Assembly (NCBI RefSeq): GCF_022811645.1
Contig: NZ_CP094534.1
Coordinates: 3,472,001-3,536,000 of the forward strand
Direction of reading: 5' to 3'
Length of the DNA: 64,000 nt
Source of the DNA: Hymenobacter monticola
Lineage (GTDB): Bacteria; Bacteroidota; Bacteroidia; Cytophagales; Hymenobacteraceae
The notes under the pieces are model-generated. The model did no database searches, was not told the DNA's origin, and worked only from the letters and a program-made list of their open reading frames with translations. This document shows, one piece after another, positions 37,095 to 46,299 of the stretch. The translations under genes and the position numbers were made by a program. Position 1 is the stretch's first letter. The number at the start of each line of letters is the position of its first letter.

Positions 37095-38075
37095 ATGAAA
37101 GTTTACCTACCCGCTTTAGTAGCCACCCTGGTCCTGGCCACTGCCTGTACGAAAGACAAACCGGCCCCTTTTGACCCCGGCCCAACGCAGGTATTTCGCA
37201 ACCCCATTGTGAGCAGCAAATTCACGGCCGACCCCGCCGCGCTGGTGCACAACGGCACGGTGTACGTGTACGCCGGGCACGACGAGGCCGACACGGGGCA
37301 AAACCAGTACGTTATGAACGAGTGGCTCTGCTACTCCTCCACCGACATGGTGAACTGGACCGAGCACCCGGTGCCGCTGCGGGTGGGCGCCTTTGCCTGG
37401 GCCCGCGCCGATGCCTGGGCCTCGCAGGTGATAGCGCGCAACGGCAAGTTTTACTGGTACGCCACCGTGGACCACCGCACCGTGCCCGGCAAAGCCATCG
37501 GCGTGGCGGTGTCCAACAGCCCCACCGGCCCGTTTACGGATGCCTTGGGCACGGCCCTCATCACCAACAACATGACCACGGCCGTGAACAGCTTCTTCGA
37601 CGACATCGACCCCACGGTGTTCATTGCCAGCAGCGGCCAGGCCTACCTCTACTGGGGCAACACGGCCTGCTACTACGCCAAGCTCAAGCCCAACATGGTG
37701 GAGCTGGACGGGCCCATTCGCACCATTCCGCTACCGGCCTACACCGAGGCGCCCTGGATACACCAGCGCGGCAGCTGGTACTACCTGAGCTACGCCAGCG
37801 GCTTTCCCGAAAAAATAGCCTACGCCCGGAGCCGCAGCCCCGAAGGCCCCTGGGTGTACCAGGGCGTGCTCAACGAGCTGGCCACCAATTCCGAAACCAA
37901 CCACCAGGCCATCATCGACTTCAAGGGCAAGTCTTACTTCATCTACCACAACGGCGCCCTGCCCACCGGGGGCAATTTCCGCCGTTCGGTGTGCGTGGAC
38001 TACCTGCGCTACAACGCCGACAGCACCATGCAAAAAGTGGTGATGACCAACCTCGGCGTAGAGCCGGCCCTCTGA
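37095..38075 (+). CDS. GH43 glycosidase lipoprotein (arabinofuranosidase/xylosidase type)
   Basis: 326 residues from the ATG at 37095. Lipobox LATAC (Cys 18). Catalytic set: D46 in KFTADPAALVHNGTVYVYAG, D172 in DDIDPTVFIAS, E218 in LPAYTEAPWIHQ. Close paralogue of the gene at 43042-44085, sharing EWLCYSSTDMVNWTEHP and YFIYHNGALPTGGNFRRSVC-like endings. This subgroup contains alpha-L-arabinofuranosidases and beta-xylosidases; the locus favours the former. It follows the second endo-arabinanase by 111 bp and ends before the terminator at 38183, so the two likely form one operon under operator copy 3. Confidence 0.9.
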   Translation: MKVYLPALVATLVLATACTKDKPAPFDPGPTQVFRNPIVSSKFTADPAALVHNGTVYVYAGHDEADTGQNQYVMNEWLCYSSTDMVNWTEHPVPLRVGAFAWARADAWASQVIARNGKFYWYATVDHRTVPGKAIGVAVSNSPTGPFTDALGTALITNNMTTAVNSFFDDIDPTVFIASSGQAYLYWGNTACYYAKLKPNMVELDGPIRTIPLPAYTEAPWIHQRGSWYYLSYASGFPEKIAYARSRSPEGPWVYQGVLNELATNSETNHQAIIDFKGKSYFIYHNGALPTGGNFRRSVCVDYLRYNADSTMQKVVMTNLGVEPAL

Positions 38076-38176
38076 GCTTGCCCCTGCCGTTATTAAAGCC
38101 GGCTTGGGAGTCACCCCGCGGGGTGCTATATGCCAATGCGCCGCCTTCGGCGCGGCAAAGCCAGGGTTCGGGTTGC

Positions 38177-38207
38177 AAAAAAGGCTGGCCATCGGCCAGC
38201 CTTTTTT
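38177..38207. terminator. Bidirectional terminator between convergent GH43 and transketolase genes
   Basis: Stem GGCTGGCC / GGCCAGCC with a 3-nt loop (ATC), flanked by six A on the left and six T on the right, so it works for both strands. Confidence 0.9.
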
Positions 38208-38273
38208 CTTGGAATAGCGGGATGGATGCCGCGGCATAAGGCCAGGGCCGCACGGCCGGGCATTGAGCCTCGG

Positions 38274-40325
38274 CTACGAGAGTACCTCTTTGGCTTCTTC
38301 CTCGGCGGGCTGGCCGGCCAGCACCCATTGGGCCTGCTTCACCACATTCTCCACCGAGAAGCCGAACAGCTCCATCACGGCTTCGCCGGGGCCCGACTCG
38401 CCGAAGCGATTCATGGCAATGACGGTGCCTTCGTCGGTGGCGTACTTGTGCCAGCCCATTGGCGAGCCGGCCTCAATGGCCACGCGCTTGCGCACCGCCG
38501 GCGGCAGCACCTGCTGGCGGTAGGCCAGCGGCTGCTTTTCGAATAACTCCCACGAAGGCATGCTGACCACGCAGGTAGGCACGCCCTGCGCTTCCAGTTC
38601 GGCTTGCGCCTGCATGGCCAGCGCCACCTCCGAGCCCGTGGCCAGCAACAGCAGCTCCGGTGTGCCGCCGGCTGCTTCGCTCAGCACGTAGGCCCCGCGG
38701 GCCACGCCCTCGCGCGCCGAGCCGTACCGCTGCTGGTCGAGCACAGGCAGCTTCTGGCGCGACAGGATGAGCACCACCGGCGACTTGGGCAGGGTCAGGG
38801 CCACGCGCCAGGCTTCCACGGTTTCGTTGGCATCGGCGGGGCGCAGCACCACCACGTTGGGGATGGTGCGCAGGGCCGCCACGTGCTCCACCGGTTGGTG
38901 CGTGGGGCCGTCCTCGCCCAGCCCGATGCTGTCGTGCGTGAACACAAACGTCACCGCCGACTCGGCCAGCGCCGACAGCCGAATGGCGCCGCGCATGTAG
39001 TCCGAAAACGTGAGAAACGTGCCGCCGTAAGCCCGCACGCCGCCGTGATGGGCCATGCCGTTGAGGGCCGCGCCCATGGCATGCTCGCGCACCCCAAACC
39101 ACACGTTGCTGTGCTGGTAGCTGCCGGGCTGGAAGCTCACGGCGCCGCTGGTGGGCATCTCGTTCGAGCTGGCCAAATCGGCCGAGCCGCCAAACAGGTA
39201 GGGCACGGTTTGCTTGAGTGCATTCAGCGCTTTGCCCGATGCCTGACGGGTAGCCAGGGCGCCGTCGGCGGGCGTGAAAAGTGGCAGCGAGGCGTCCCAG
39301 CCTGCGGGGAGCACCCCCGCAAACGAATCCCGTAGCAAGTCCCACCTTTCTGGGTATTTCTGCTGGAATGCCTCGGTTTTGTGCTGCCATTCGTGTTGAA
39401 GGCGCGCGCCGCGCTGCCCGGCCTCGGCCAGGTGCGTGCGCACGTCTTCGGGTACTATGAAACTGGCTTCGGGGTCGAAGCCAAAAAAGGTCTTGGCGGC
39501 TTTCAGGTTGGCTTCGCCCAGCGGCGAACCATGCACCTTGCTGGTGCCTTCCTGCGGGCTGCCGTAACCAATAATGGTCTTGATGGAAATCAGCGACGGC
39601 CGCTCGGTTTCGGCCTGGGCCGCCCGGATGGCGGCCTCAATGGCGTCAAGGTCGTTGCCATCGGTCACGCGCTGGGTGTGCCAGCCGTAGGCGTCGAAGC
39701 GGGCCAAGGCGTCCTCGGTGTAGGAGAGGTTGGTGGGCCCGTCGAGGCAGATGTCGTTGTCGTCGTAGAGGTAAATGAGCTTGCCCAGCTTGAGGTGGCC
39801 CGCCAGCGAAGCCGCCTCCGCCGCAATGCCCTCCATTAGGTCGCCGTCGCTCACAATGGCGTAGGTGAAGTGGTCCATCAGCTCGTGGCCGGGCTCGTTG
39901 TACACGGCCGCAAGGTGCGCCTCGGCCATGGCCATGCCCACGCCGTTGGCGAAGCCCTGGCCCAGCGGGCCGGTGGTTACCTCCACGCCCGGCGTGATGT
40001 TCGACTCGGGGTGGCCGGGCGTGCGCGAGTGCAGCTGCCGAAAGGCCTTGAGGTCATCGAGCGACAAATCGTAGCCATAGAGGTGCAGCAGGCTGTAGAG
40101 CAGCGCCGAGCCGTGGCCCGCCGACAGCACAAACCGGTCGCGGTTGGGCCACTTGGGGTCTTGCGGGTTGAAGCGCAGAAACCGCGAAAACAGCACGTAC
40201 GCCATGGGCGCGGCGCCCAGCGGCAGGCCGGGGTGGCCCGAGTTGGCCGCCTGCACCATGTCGACGGATAGCAGTCGGATAGTGTTGACGCTGTGCTGAG
40301 GCAAAGAAGGAAAATGGTCGGACAT
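38274..40325 (-). CDS. tkt: Transketolase
   Basis: 683 residues, the full length of the family. Thiamine diphosphate-binding features: [20 protein letters not shown] (H31), [20 protein letters not shown] (H71), [34 protein letters not shown] (the DGD motif at 160-162) and [12 protein letters not shown]. The catalytic Glu region is [20 protein letters not shown]. It moves two-carbon units between pentose and other sugar phosphates in the cytosol, the step needed to use arabinose after it becomes xylulose 5-phosphate. An exact consensus operator lies 23 bp before the start, which ties this usually housekeeping enzyme to the arabinan locus. Confidence 0.96.
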   Translation of the reverse strand: MSDHFPSLPQHSVNTIRLLSVDMVQAANSGHPGLPLGAAPMAYVLFSRFLRFNPQDPKWPNRDRFVLSAGHGSALLYSLLHLYGYDLSLDDLKAFRQLHSRTPGHPESNITPGVEVTTGPLGQGFANGVGMAMAEAHLAAVYNEPGHELMDHFTYAIVSDGDLMEGIAAEAASLAGHLKLGKLIYLYDDNDICLDGPTNLSYTEDALARFDAYGWHTQRVTDGNDLDAIEAAIRAAQAETERPSLISIKTIIGYGSPQEGTSKVHGSPLGEANLKAAKTFFGFDPEASFIVPEDVRTHLAEAGQRGARLQHEWQHKTEAFQQKYPERWDLLRDSFAGVLPAGWDASLPLFTPADGALATRQASGKALNALKQTVPYLFGGSADLASSNEMPTSGAVSFQPGSYQHSNVWFGVREHAMGAALNGMAHHGGVRAYGGTFLTFSDYMRGAIRLSALAESAVTFVFTHDSIGLGEDGPTHQPVEHVAALRTIPNVVVLRPADANETVEAWRVALTLPKSPVVLILSRQKLPVLDQQRYGSAREGVARGAYVLSEAAGGTPELLLLATGSEVALAMQAQAELEAQGVPTCVVSMPSWELFEKQPLAYRQQVLPPAVRKRVAIEAGSPMGWHKYATDEGTVIAMNRFGESGPGEAVMELFGFSVENVVKQAQWVLAGQPAEEEAKEVLS

Positions 40326-40348
40326 CGAAAAGGAAATTAAGGCATTTT

Positions 40349-40364
40349 ACACAATCGTTTGTGT
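40349..40364. promoter_or_regulatory. LacI-type operator copy 4 (transketolase)
   Basis: On the minus strand ACACAAACGATTGTGT, identical to copy 3, and preceded there by CATCTAC, as copy 2 is preceded by CATCTTT. It ends 23 bp before the transketolase ATG and also lies 30 bp after the stop of the GH43 gene upstream. Confidence 0.87.
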
Positions 40365-40393
40365 GTAGATGCAAATAAAAAAATGGTGAAGCG

Positions 40394-41374
40394 TTAATTG
40401 ACCGCGGGCCAGCCTTCGGCGTCCCAGCGCAGGGGCTCGATGCGCAGCTTGGAGCGGCCCTTGTCGGCGGCATCGTAGCCGTGGAACACCAGGTAATCGG
40501 CGTTGTCGAAGGTGTAAACCGAATTGTGGCCCACCCCAAACCAGTTCTTATCGCCTTGCAGCACCAGCGTGCCACCGCCCTGGTCCAGGGGCTTGCCGGT
40601 GCGGTCGAGGTAGGGGCCGGTAATGCTTTTGGCGCGCCCCACCACCATCTTGTAGGTGCTTTGCGGCCCGCGGCAGCAGTAGTCCCACGACGTGAAGAGG
40701 TAGTAGTAATCGCCCTTGCGGAAGAGAAACGGGGCTTCAATGGCGTCGTCACCGGGTTGCGCGTCGTCGTACTTGGGGTCGTGCGGGCGGCGGGCCAGCG
40801 TGCGCCACTGCTCGGGTTGGGCCGGGGCGGTGAGGTCGGGCCGGAGCTGCACCAGCTTGATGCCTCCCCAAAACGAACCAAAGGTGAGCCAGGGTTGGCC
40901 GGCTTCGTCGCGCATCAGGTTGGGGTCGATGGCGTTCCACTGGTCGCGGCCGGGCACCGATTGCACCACCCGCCCGCGGTCGGTCCAGTTAAAGTCGGGC
41001 GAGGCCGGGTTCAGGGTTTTGTTCGTGGCCAGGCCGATGCAGGAGGTGTTTTTGCCGAATGCCGAAATCGAATAAAACAGGTAGTACGTGCCGTTGTGAT
41101 ACGAAATGTCCGGGGCCCAAATGTGGTTGTCGCGGAACCCAGGCACGGCCTGTGTGGCCCACGCGGGCGCCGTGGCAAACACGGGCTTTTCGCGCGTCCA
41201 ATGCTGCCGGTCGCGCGACGACCACACCGCAATGCCCGGGCCCGTGCAGAACATGTAGTACGCCCCGTCCTGTCGCGCCAGCACCGGGTCGTGAGCCGGG
41301 ATGAGGGGGACCACCGGCTGTGCCACAGCGGTGAGGCAACACAGAAGCATTCCCAGCAAAAGCAATGGTTTCAT
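40394..41374 (-). CDS. GH43 arabinan endo-1,5-alpha-L-arabinosidase, single domain
   Basis: 326 residues from the ATG at 41374, giving a signal peptide (MKPLLLLGMLLCCLTAVAQP). A longer frame to 41569 is rejected because it would cross the operator and lacks a signal. Catalytic set: D29 in IPAHDPVLARQDGAYYMF, D150 in NAIDPNLMRDEAG, E213 in AIEAPFLFRKGDYYYLF. NHIWAPDISYHNGTYYLFYS and SWDYCCRGPQSTYKMVVGR are diagnostic of the endo-arabinanase branch. It lacks the trefoil and T9SS regions of its two larger relatives, so it is probably periplasmic and finishes imported oligosaccharides. Its own operator is just upstream. Confidence 0.92.
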   Translation of the reverse strand: MKPLLLLGMLLCCLTAVAQPVVPLIPAHDPVLARQDGAYYMFCTGPGIAVWSSRDRQHWTREKPVFATAPAWATQAVPGFRDNHIWAPDISYHNGTYYLFYSISAFGKNTSCIGLATNKTLNPASPDFNWTDRGRVVQSVPGRDQWNAIDPNLMRDEAGQPWLTFGSFWGGIKLVQLRPDLTAPAQPEQWRTLARRPHDPKYDDAQPGDDAIEAPFLFRKGDYYYLFTSWDYCCRGPQSTYKMVVGRAKSITGPYLDRTGKPLDQGGGTLVLQGDKNWFGVGHNSVYTFDNADYLVFHGYDAADKGRSKLRIEPLRWDAEGWPAVN

Positions 41375-41388
41375 AAACGAAGGAGTGC

Positions 41389-41404
41389 ACATAAACGATT
41401 GTGC
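41389..41404. promoter_or_regulatory. LacI-type operator copy 5
   Basis: ACATAAACGATTGTGC, two mismatches from consensus, 14 bp upstream of the minus-strand GH43 ATG at 41374. It is the weakest match of the seven. Confidence 0.7.
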
Positions 41405-41734
41405 AATTTGGTTACAATATTTCGTATTCCGCTGCAGTGTTGCGCTGGAAATTTTCAAGGGCTTTTGAAATCCCATCCCTAGCCGGCGGTGAAGCAGCCA
41501 GTATTGTGTTGGCCTCGCCAGGGGGAGTTTACGGCTCTGTACATGGCCGGCAGAACAACGGCGATTCATCTATTATCTACTGATATGCAGTATATTAATT
41601 GCATGAACACGATACTAGTGTTAAACATTCGCATTCGTCCCTGCCTCACTTTGGGCTAAGATGTTACAGACAACATTTCCGACCAAAGCAGCGGCGCTCT
41701 TGGCTATCAACCACCCGTACATATAAAATTAGAC

Positions 41735-41750
41735 ACACAATCGTTTGTGA
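41735..41750. promoter_or_regulatory. LacI-type operator copy 6
   Basis: On the minus strand TCACAAACGATTGTGT, one mismatch from consensus. It lies 117 bp before the ATG of the lectin-like gene on the plus strand. Confidence 0.82.
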
Positions 41751-41867
41751 AAATAAAGCCAGGCAGCTACATTTGTCGAGCCCACCTTCAGCCACATTCC
41801 TGGGGGGCAGCGAGCAGCTCGCCGGCTGGTGTCTGAACCTTTTTATAACCCATTCCCACCAACAACC

Positions 41868-42740
41868 ATGATAAAATCATTACTCTTCGGCGCGCTCATT
41901 ACCGGTTCGGTACTTGCTGCCGGTTCGGCGCAGGCGCAGGGCGCCATCACCAACGGCGGCGTATACAAGCTCACCCACTACGGGGTGGTGGCCGACGGTT
42001 CGGCCGCCCAATTCGGCGTGCCGGCCGGCACCCCCCTGTGCCTGGACGTGGACAACAACCTGTCGACCGCCGGCACCAGCATCGGGCAGTGGGGCGACAA
42101 CGGCATCGATGCCCAGCGCTTCGTGTTCGTTCTGCAGACCGATGGCTCGTATAAGCTGCGGCACCTGGGCACGGTGATGTACGTGCAAAGCGTGGCCCTG
42201 AACAAGGCCCAGGGCACCCAAATCGAGCAAAACGTATTGGCCACGACCAACGACGACGCCCAGCGCTGGCTCATAACCGACCCCAACAACAACGGCCGCT
42301 ACAAATTCACGCTCAAGAACTCCGCCAATGCCGCGGGAATATCGCAGGTGCTGGAGGTCGGCTTTGGCAGCCCGGTCCCCGGCGCCCGCGTCAACCTGTG
42401 GGAAGACAACGGCTTCGAGCCCGCCCAGCGCTGGCAGCTGACCCGCACGGCCGTATCGTCTACCAAGAACGCGGCCGATGTCCTGCTCTGGCTACAAGCC
42501 TACCCCAATCCCCTGTCGCAGGGCCAAACCCTCTCGCTGCTAATTGAAGCCCAGCACAGCGGCAAAGCCGAGATTAACGTGCTGGACGTAATGGGCCGCC
42601 TGGTGCACCAGGAAGCGGCCGATTTACGGGCCGGTGGCAACCCGCTCACCCTGCACAACAACCCGTTGTCCCCAGGCCTGTACCTCGTGCGCCTCCAGCA
42701 AAGCGGCCGCGTGCAGCAAACCCAAGTACTGGTGCGCTAG
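41868..42740 (+). CDS. Secreted ricin/trefoil-like lectin protein with T9SS tail
   Basis: 290 residues from the ATG at 41868. Signal peptide MIKSLLFGALITGSVLAAGS, then AQAQGAITNGGVYKLTHYG. The central 150 residues are trefoil-like, with the QxW-type repeats DAQRFVFVLQTDGSYKLRH, DDAQRWLITDPNNNGRYKF and EPAQRWQLTR. The C-terminus (LQAYPNPLSQGQTLSLLIEA ... GLYLVRLQQSGRVQQTQVLV) is a T9SS sorting domain. No catalytic domain is present. It is probably a surface carbohydrate-binding protein helping the cell attach to arabinan; the operator upstream ties it to the locus. It ends at a strong terminator. Confidence 0.87.
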   Translation: MIKSLLFGALITGSVLAAGSAQAQGAITNGGVYKLTHYGVVADGSAAQFGVPAGTPLCLDVDNNLSTAGTSIGQWGDNGIDAQRFVFVLQTDGSYKLRHLGTVMYVQSVALNKAQGTQIEQNVLATTNDDAQRWLITDPNNNGRYKFTLKNSANAAGISQVLEVGFGSPVPGARVNLWEDNGFEPAQRWQLTRTAVSSTKNAADVLLWLQAYPNPLSQGQTLSLLIEAQHSGKAEINVLDVMGRLVHQEAADLRAGGNPLTLHNNPLSPGLYLVRLQQSGRVQQTQVLVR

Positions 42741-42763
42741 CCTTCCTGATTCCGCACCCACGC

Positions 42764-42797
42764 AAAAAGAGCGGGCCCAATCGGGCCCGCTCTTTTT
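42764..42797. terminator. Strong bidirectional terminator
   Basis: AAAAAGAGCGGGCCC and GGGCCCGCTCTTTTT form a perfect 15-bp inverted repeat around AATC, 24 bp after the lectin-like gene. Confidence 0.93.
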
Positions 42798-42880
42798 GTT
42801 TGTCATTTCGATGCAGTGGGAAAGTACTCAACGCGCTTGTATCAGCTTAGAAACTGCTTGAGTTAGTAAAAAGCATTTGG

Positions 42881-42975
42881 AACGTCATGCTGAGCGCAGT
42901 CGAAGCATCTCGCGTGTTGCAGTAATTCATTTACTACTGCAGTAGAGATGTTTCGACTGCGCTCAGCATGACGTT
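42881..42975. repeat. Long palindromic intergenic repeat, copy 2
   Basis: Arms at 42881-42911 and 42945-42975 (31 bp, one mismatch) with the same sequence as copy 1 at 33114-33212, beginning AACGTCATGCTGAGCGCAGT. The 33-bp centre differs from copy 1. It lies in the convergent gap between the lectin-like gene and the GH43 gene at 43042, which otherwise holds only the terminator. Confidence 0.9.
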
Positions 42976-43041
42976 CAGTTTTACAGGAAAAATAATTTTC
43001 AAGCAGGCTTTCGGGCTGGGTTTGGATTTACTCCAGCAACA

Positions 43042-44085
43042 CTATTTCACTGCTTTCACGCCTTCGCTGGTCATGGCCACGCGCTTCATGGTGCCGTCTT
43101 TATTGTAATACAGGTAGTCGATGCACACCGAGCGGCGGAAGCTGCCGCCGTCGGTGTTGATGGCGCCGTTGTGGTACACAAAGTAGGTCTGGCCCTTGAA
43201 GTCGATGATGGACTGATGGTTGGTGTTGGAGTTGCCGGCCACCTCGTTCAGGAGGCCCTTATACTCCCAGGGGCCCTCGATGCTGCGGCTCATGGCGTAG
43301 GCTATTTTTTCGGGGAAGCCGGTGGCGTAGCTCAGGTAGTACCAACCGTTGGCGCGGTGCACCCAGGGCGCTTCGGTGTAGGCCGGCAGGTTGGTCACCT
43401 TGTTGATGGGGCCGTCTAGCTCGGTCATGTTGGGCTTGAGCTTGGCCCAGTAGCAGTTCGTATTGCCCCAGTACAGGTAGGCCTGGCCCTTGCCGTCGAT
43501 GAATACCGTGGGGTCGATGTCGTCCCACGAGATTTTGCTTTCGGTCATGGCGTTGGTAATCAGGGCCGAGCCCCGCGCGTCCTTGAACGGTCCGGTGGGA
43601 CTGTCCGATACGGCCACGCCAAGGGCCTTGCCCGGTACGCTGCCGTGCTCCACGGCGGCATACCAGTAGAACTTGCCGTTGCGCGCTATCACCTGCGAGG
43701 CCCACGCGTCGTCCTTGGCCCAGGCAAAGGCCTTCACGTTGAGCGGCGACGGATGCTCTTTCCAGGTCACCATGTCGGTGGAGGAGTAGCAGAGCCACTC
43801 GTGCATTACGTAGCGCTGCTCCGGGGCCGGGGCCTCGTCGTGCCCGGCGTAGAGGTACACCGTGCCGTTGTGCACCAGCGCGGCGGGGTCGGCCGTGTAC
43901 TTGGCTTTGATAATGGGGTTGCCGCCAGTGGGGGCCGGGGCTGTCTGGGCCGCGGCGGCAGCAGGCAAGAGGGAAGCCACCGTGAGCAAGCCAACGCTCG
44001 TAGCCCACCGCCCGAAGCCGGCCCGCCCAGCCGCAATAATCGCCTCCAACGCAAAAGGGAAAGTCCGCATGTTCATACCAGCCAA
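43042..44085 (-). CDS. GH43 glycosidase (arabinofuranosidase/xylosidase type), second paralogue
   Basis: 347 residues. Signal-like N-terminus (VGLLTVASLLPAAAAAQ). Catalytic set: D66 in KYTADPAALVHNGTVYLYAG, D191 in DDIDPTVFIDG, E238 in LPAYTEAPWVHR. It shares most of its length with the GH43 at 37095, but that copy is a lipoprotein while this one looks soluble and periplasmic. It begins 7 bp after the stop of the GH51 gene on the same strand, so the two form an operon from the promoter near 46300. The likely job is removal of terminal arabinose from short chains; xylosidase activity cannot be excluded. Confidence 0.9.
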   Translation of the reverse strand: MAGMNMRTFPFALEAIIAAGRAGFGRWATSVGLLTVASLLPAAAAAQTAPAPTGGNPIIKAKYTADPAALVHNGTVYLYAGHDEAPAPEQRYVMHEWLCYSSTDMVTWKEHPSPLNVKAFAWAKDDAWASQVIARNGKFYWYAAVEHGSVPGKALGVAVSDSPTGPFKDARGSALITNAMTESKISWDDIDPTVFIDGKGQAYLYWGNTNCYWAKLKPNMTELDGPINKVTNLPAYTEAPWVHRANGWYYLSYATGFPEKIAYAMSRSIEGPWEYKGLLNEVAGNSNTNHQSIIDFKGQTYFVYHNGAINTDGGSFRRSVCIDYLYYNKDGTMKRVAMTSEGVKAVK

Positions 44086-44092
44086 GAGCTTA

Positions 44093-46180
44093 TTAGCGTT
44101 TGCCGGGAATGCGCAGCACCGTGAATGAACGCGGCGCCAGGGTATAGGTCACGTTGGGCGACGACACCTTGAACGTCGTTTCGGCGGGGGCCAGGTTCTG
44201 GGGTTGGTCCAGGCTATTCACGGCGTTTAGGTCGTTGCTGGCCAGCGTGATGGCCTTGGCAGTTTTGCCCAGCTTTTTCACCCCCTGCAGGTTCACGGCC
44301 ACGGGCCGGGCCTCGGCCGAGTAGTTCACCAGCTTCACCACGATGTCGCCGCTGGCGTCGTCGGCCACGGCGCTGGTGAAGAGGTTATCAGCGCCGTTTT
44401 TGGCGCCCGCGGCGCGTTGCACCGGCAGCATGGTGGTGCCTTTGTTGGTGGCGTACATTTTCTGCACGTAGTAGTTGGCGGTGCCAAAGGCGCGCAGGTT
44501 GTCGAACCAAATCATGTTCGGCGTCCACTGCCAGGCGTCCACGTGGGCCAGCATGGGGGCGTAGGAGGCCATGGCCACTTTGTCGGCGTTGCGCTCCAGG
44601 CCGGTCATGAACGCGGCCTCCGAAATGGCGGCGTCCCAACTGTTCTTGTTGTCGGGGCTGCCAATGGCTACGGTTTGGGCCGCGTATTCGCCCGCGAAAA
44701 TTTTGGGACCCGTGGTGGGGTAGTTGTCGTAGCGGTCGGCGTGCTGGCGGAACCACTCGGGGCTGGCGTAATAGTGCTCGTCGATATACTCGGCGTTCCA
44801 CTCGCGCAGCTTGGCCGTGGCTTTGTCGAATAAGTCGCCGTCGGGGCTGGGGCCGGCGCTGCTCACCAACTGCATCTGCGGGTACTTCGCCTTCACGGCT
44901 TTGGCAAACGGCTCGTAGCGCTCCAGGTACTGCGGGCCCCACTGCTCGTTGCCGATGCCTATCATCTTCAGGTTGAAAGGCGCCGGGTGCCCCATGGCCA
45001 CGCGCTTGGCGCCCCAGGGGCTGCTGGCGGGGCCGTTGGCAAACTCAATCAAATCCAGCGCGTCCTGAATGAAGGTGTCCAGCGTGGGCTCATCGGCCGC
45101 GCCGGCGGCGTTGGGCCCCTTGGCCGCGCTGATGGGGGCCAGCTCGGCCGAGTTGAACTGGCAGGCCATGCCCACGTTCAGAATCGGCAGGGGCTCGGCG
45201 CCAATGTCCTCCGAGAGCTGGAAGTACTCAAAAAAGCCCAGGCCGAACGATTGGTAGTAGTCGGGCGTGTAGCGGTGCTTAAACTCCTTGTTCCAGCGGT
45301 TTATCATGGGCTTGCGGCTGGCCACGTCGCCGATGGTTTCCTTCCACTGGTAGCGGTTGTCGAGGGTGGTGCCCTCCACGATGCAGCCGCCGGGAAAGCG
45401 CAGGAAGCCGGGTTTCATGTCCTTGAGCAGCTGCACGAGGTCGGGCCGCAGGCCGTTTTCGCGCTTGCCCCAGGTGTCTTTCGGAAACAGCGACGCCACA
45501 TCCAGGTCCACCGTGCCGGTGCCCTCCACCGTCAGCTTGAGGCGGGCCTTGGCGGAAGTGGCTGAGGGCTTGAGCACTACGGAGTACTTCTTCCACTCGC
45601 CGGTGAGGCCCGTGAGCTGAGCCTGGGCCAGCGTGTGGCCCGCACCCGGGGCCTCGGGGCCAGCCCCGGCTCCGGGTTCTTCCAGCGTTACGTTTAGCGC
45701 GCCGATGCTGCCGGGGCCGCGGCGGGCATAGATGGAAAAGGTGTATTCGGCGCCTTGCTTCACGCCCATGCCCCGAAAGCCCTCGTTCACGAAGCCCGCG
45801 TCGGGGCCGGCGGTTTTCACGCTCAGGCGCAGGAAGTGGTTGTTGGCGTTGCTGATGGGCCGGTCCGACGACACGCGGTAGTCGGCCAGGCCGGCCGCGC
45901 CCCGGATGGCTTTCCAGCCGATAAGGTGGTCGTCGGTTTCAAACGACTTGTTTTTGACCAGCTCGGGGTACAAGCCGCCGTCGGCCGCAAAGTTGATGTC
46001 TTCGAAAAACAGTCCGTACATCTTTTGGCTGACCGGGGCCCCCGGTTTGTTGACTTGTACGGTGAGGGTGTTGGCGGCGGTGGCTTTGGTTTGGGCCAGC
46101 GCCGGCGCCAGGCCCAGCAGGTTGCTCAGGGCCAGGCCAGCGGCCATCGTTCCGAAGCAGGTGGGATGGAGTCGGGACAT
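44093..46180 (-). CDS. GH51 alpha-L-arabinofuranosidase
   Basis: 695 residues from the ATG at 46180, which gives a signal peptide (MSRLHPTCFG ... LLGLAPALAQ); the frame can extend to 46207. Features: MYGLFFEDINFAADGGLYPE, a carbohydrate-binding-like insert (residues about 85-235), then the TIM barrel with GFLRFPGGCIVEGTTLDNRY. Acid/base is E412 in IGIGNEQWGP and nucleophile E498 in IFAGEYAAQT. The C-terminal beta domain ends RSFTVLRIPG. It releases single arabinose units from arabinan side chains and short oligosaccharides. First gene of the minus-strand unit, behind the perfect operator at 46300. Probably periplasmic. Confidence 0.94.
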   Translation of the reverse strand: MSRLHPTCFGTMAAGLALSNLLGLAPALAQTKATAANTLTVQVNKPGAPVSQKMYGLFFEDINFAADGGLYPELVKNKSFETDDHLIGWKAIRGAAGLADYRVSSDRPISNANNHFLRLSVKTAGPDAGFVNEGFRGMGVKQGAEYTFSIYARRGPGSIGALNVTLEEPGAGAGPEAPGAGHTLAQAQLTGLTGEWKKYSVVLKPSATSAKARLKLTVEGTGTVDLDVASLFPKDTWGKRENGLRPDLVQLLKDMKPGFLRFPGGCIVEGTTLDNRYQWKETIGDVASRKPMINRWNKEFKHRYTPDYYQSFGLGFFEYFQLSEDIGAEPLPILNVGMACQFNSAELAPISAAKGPNAAGAADEPTLDTFIQDALDLIEFANGPASSPWGAKRVAMGHPAPFNLKMIGIGNEQWGPQYLERYEPFAKAVKAKYPQMQLVSSAGPSPDGDLFDKATAKLREWNAEYIDEHYYASPEWFRQHADRYDNYPTTGPKIFAGEYAAQTVAIGSPDNKNSWDAAISEAAFMTGLERNADKVAMASYAPMLAHVDAWQWTPNMIWFDNLRAFGTANYYVQKMYATNKGTTMLPVQRAAGAKNGADNLFTSAVADDASGDIVVKLVNYSAEARPVAVNLQGVKKLGKTAKAITLASNDLNAVNSLDQPQNLAPAETTFKVSSPNVTYTLAPRSFTVLRIPGKR

Positions 46181-46299
46181 ATGAAAAAGGAAAGTGGTAA
46201 TGCGCAAAAGCGGGGAGAAAAAGCAGGACTCGAAAGCGCCGGACCGGCCACGTTGGACCCAGCCAAGCCGGCTGTTTGTTGCACGTTACAGCATGAAAT

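Larger units (their letters stand above)
41375..41867. promoter_or_regulatory. Divergent regulatory region with two operators
   Basis: 493 bp between the minus-strand endo-arabinanase and the plus-strand lectin-like gene. It contains operator copies 5 (41389-41404) and 6 (41735-41750), one per direction, and AT-rich stretches likely to hold both promoters. I see no supported gene; the short frames here run through the operators. Confidence 0.7.

Noticed and set aside
41375..41569. N-terminal extension of the GH43 gene by 65 residues
   Set aside because: The extension crosses operator copy 5 and has no signal character; the ATG at 41374 gives a clean signal peptide.
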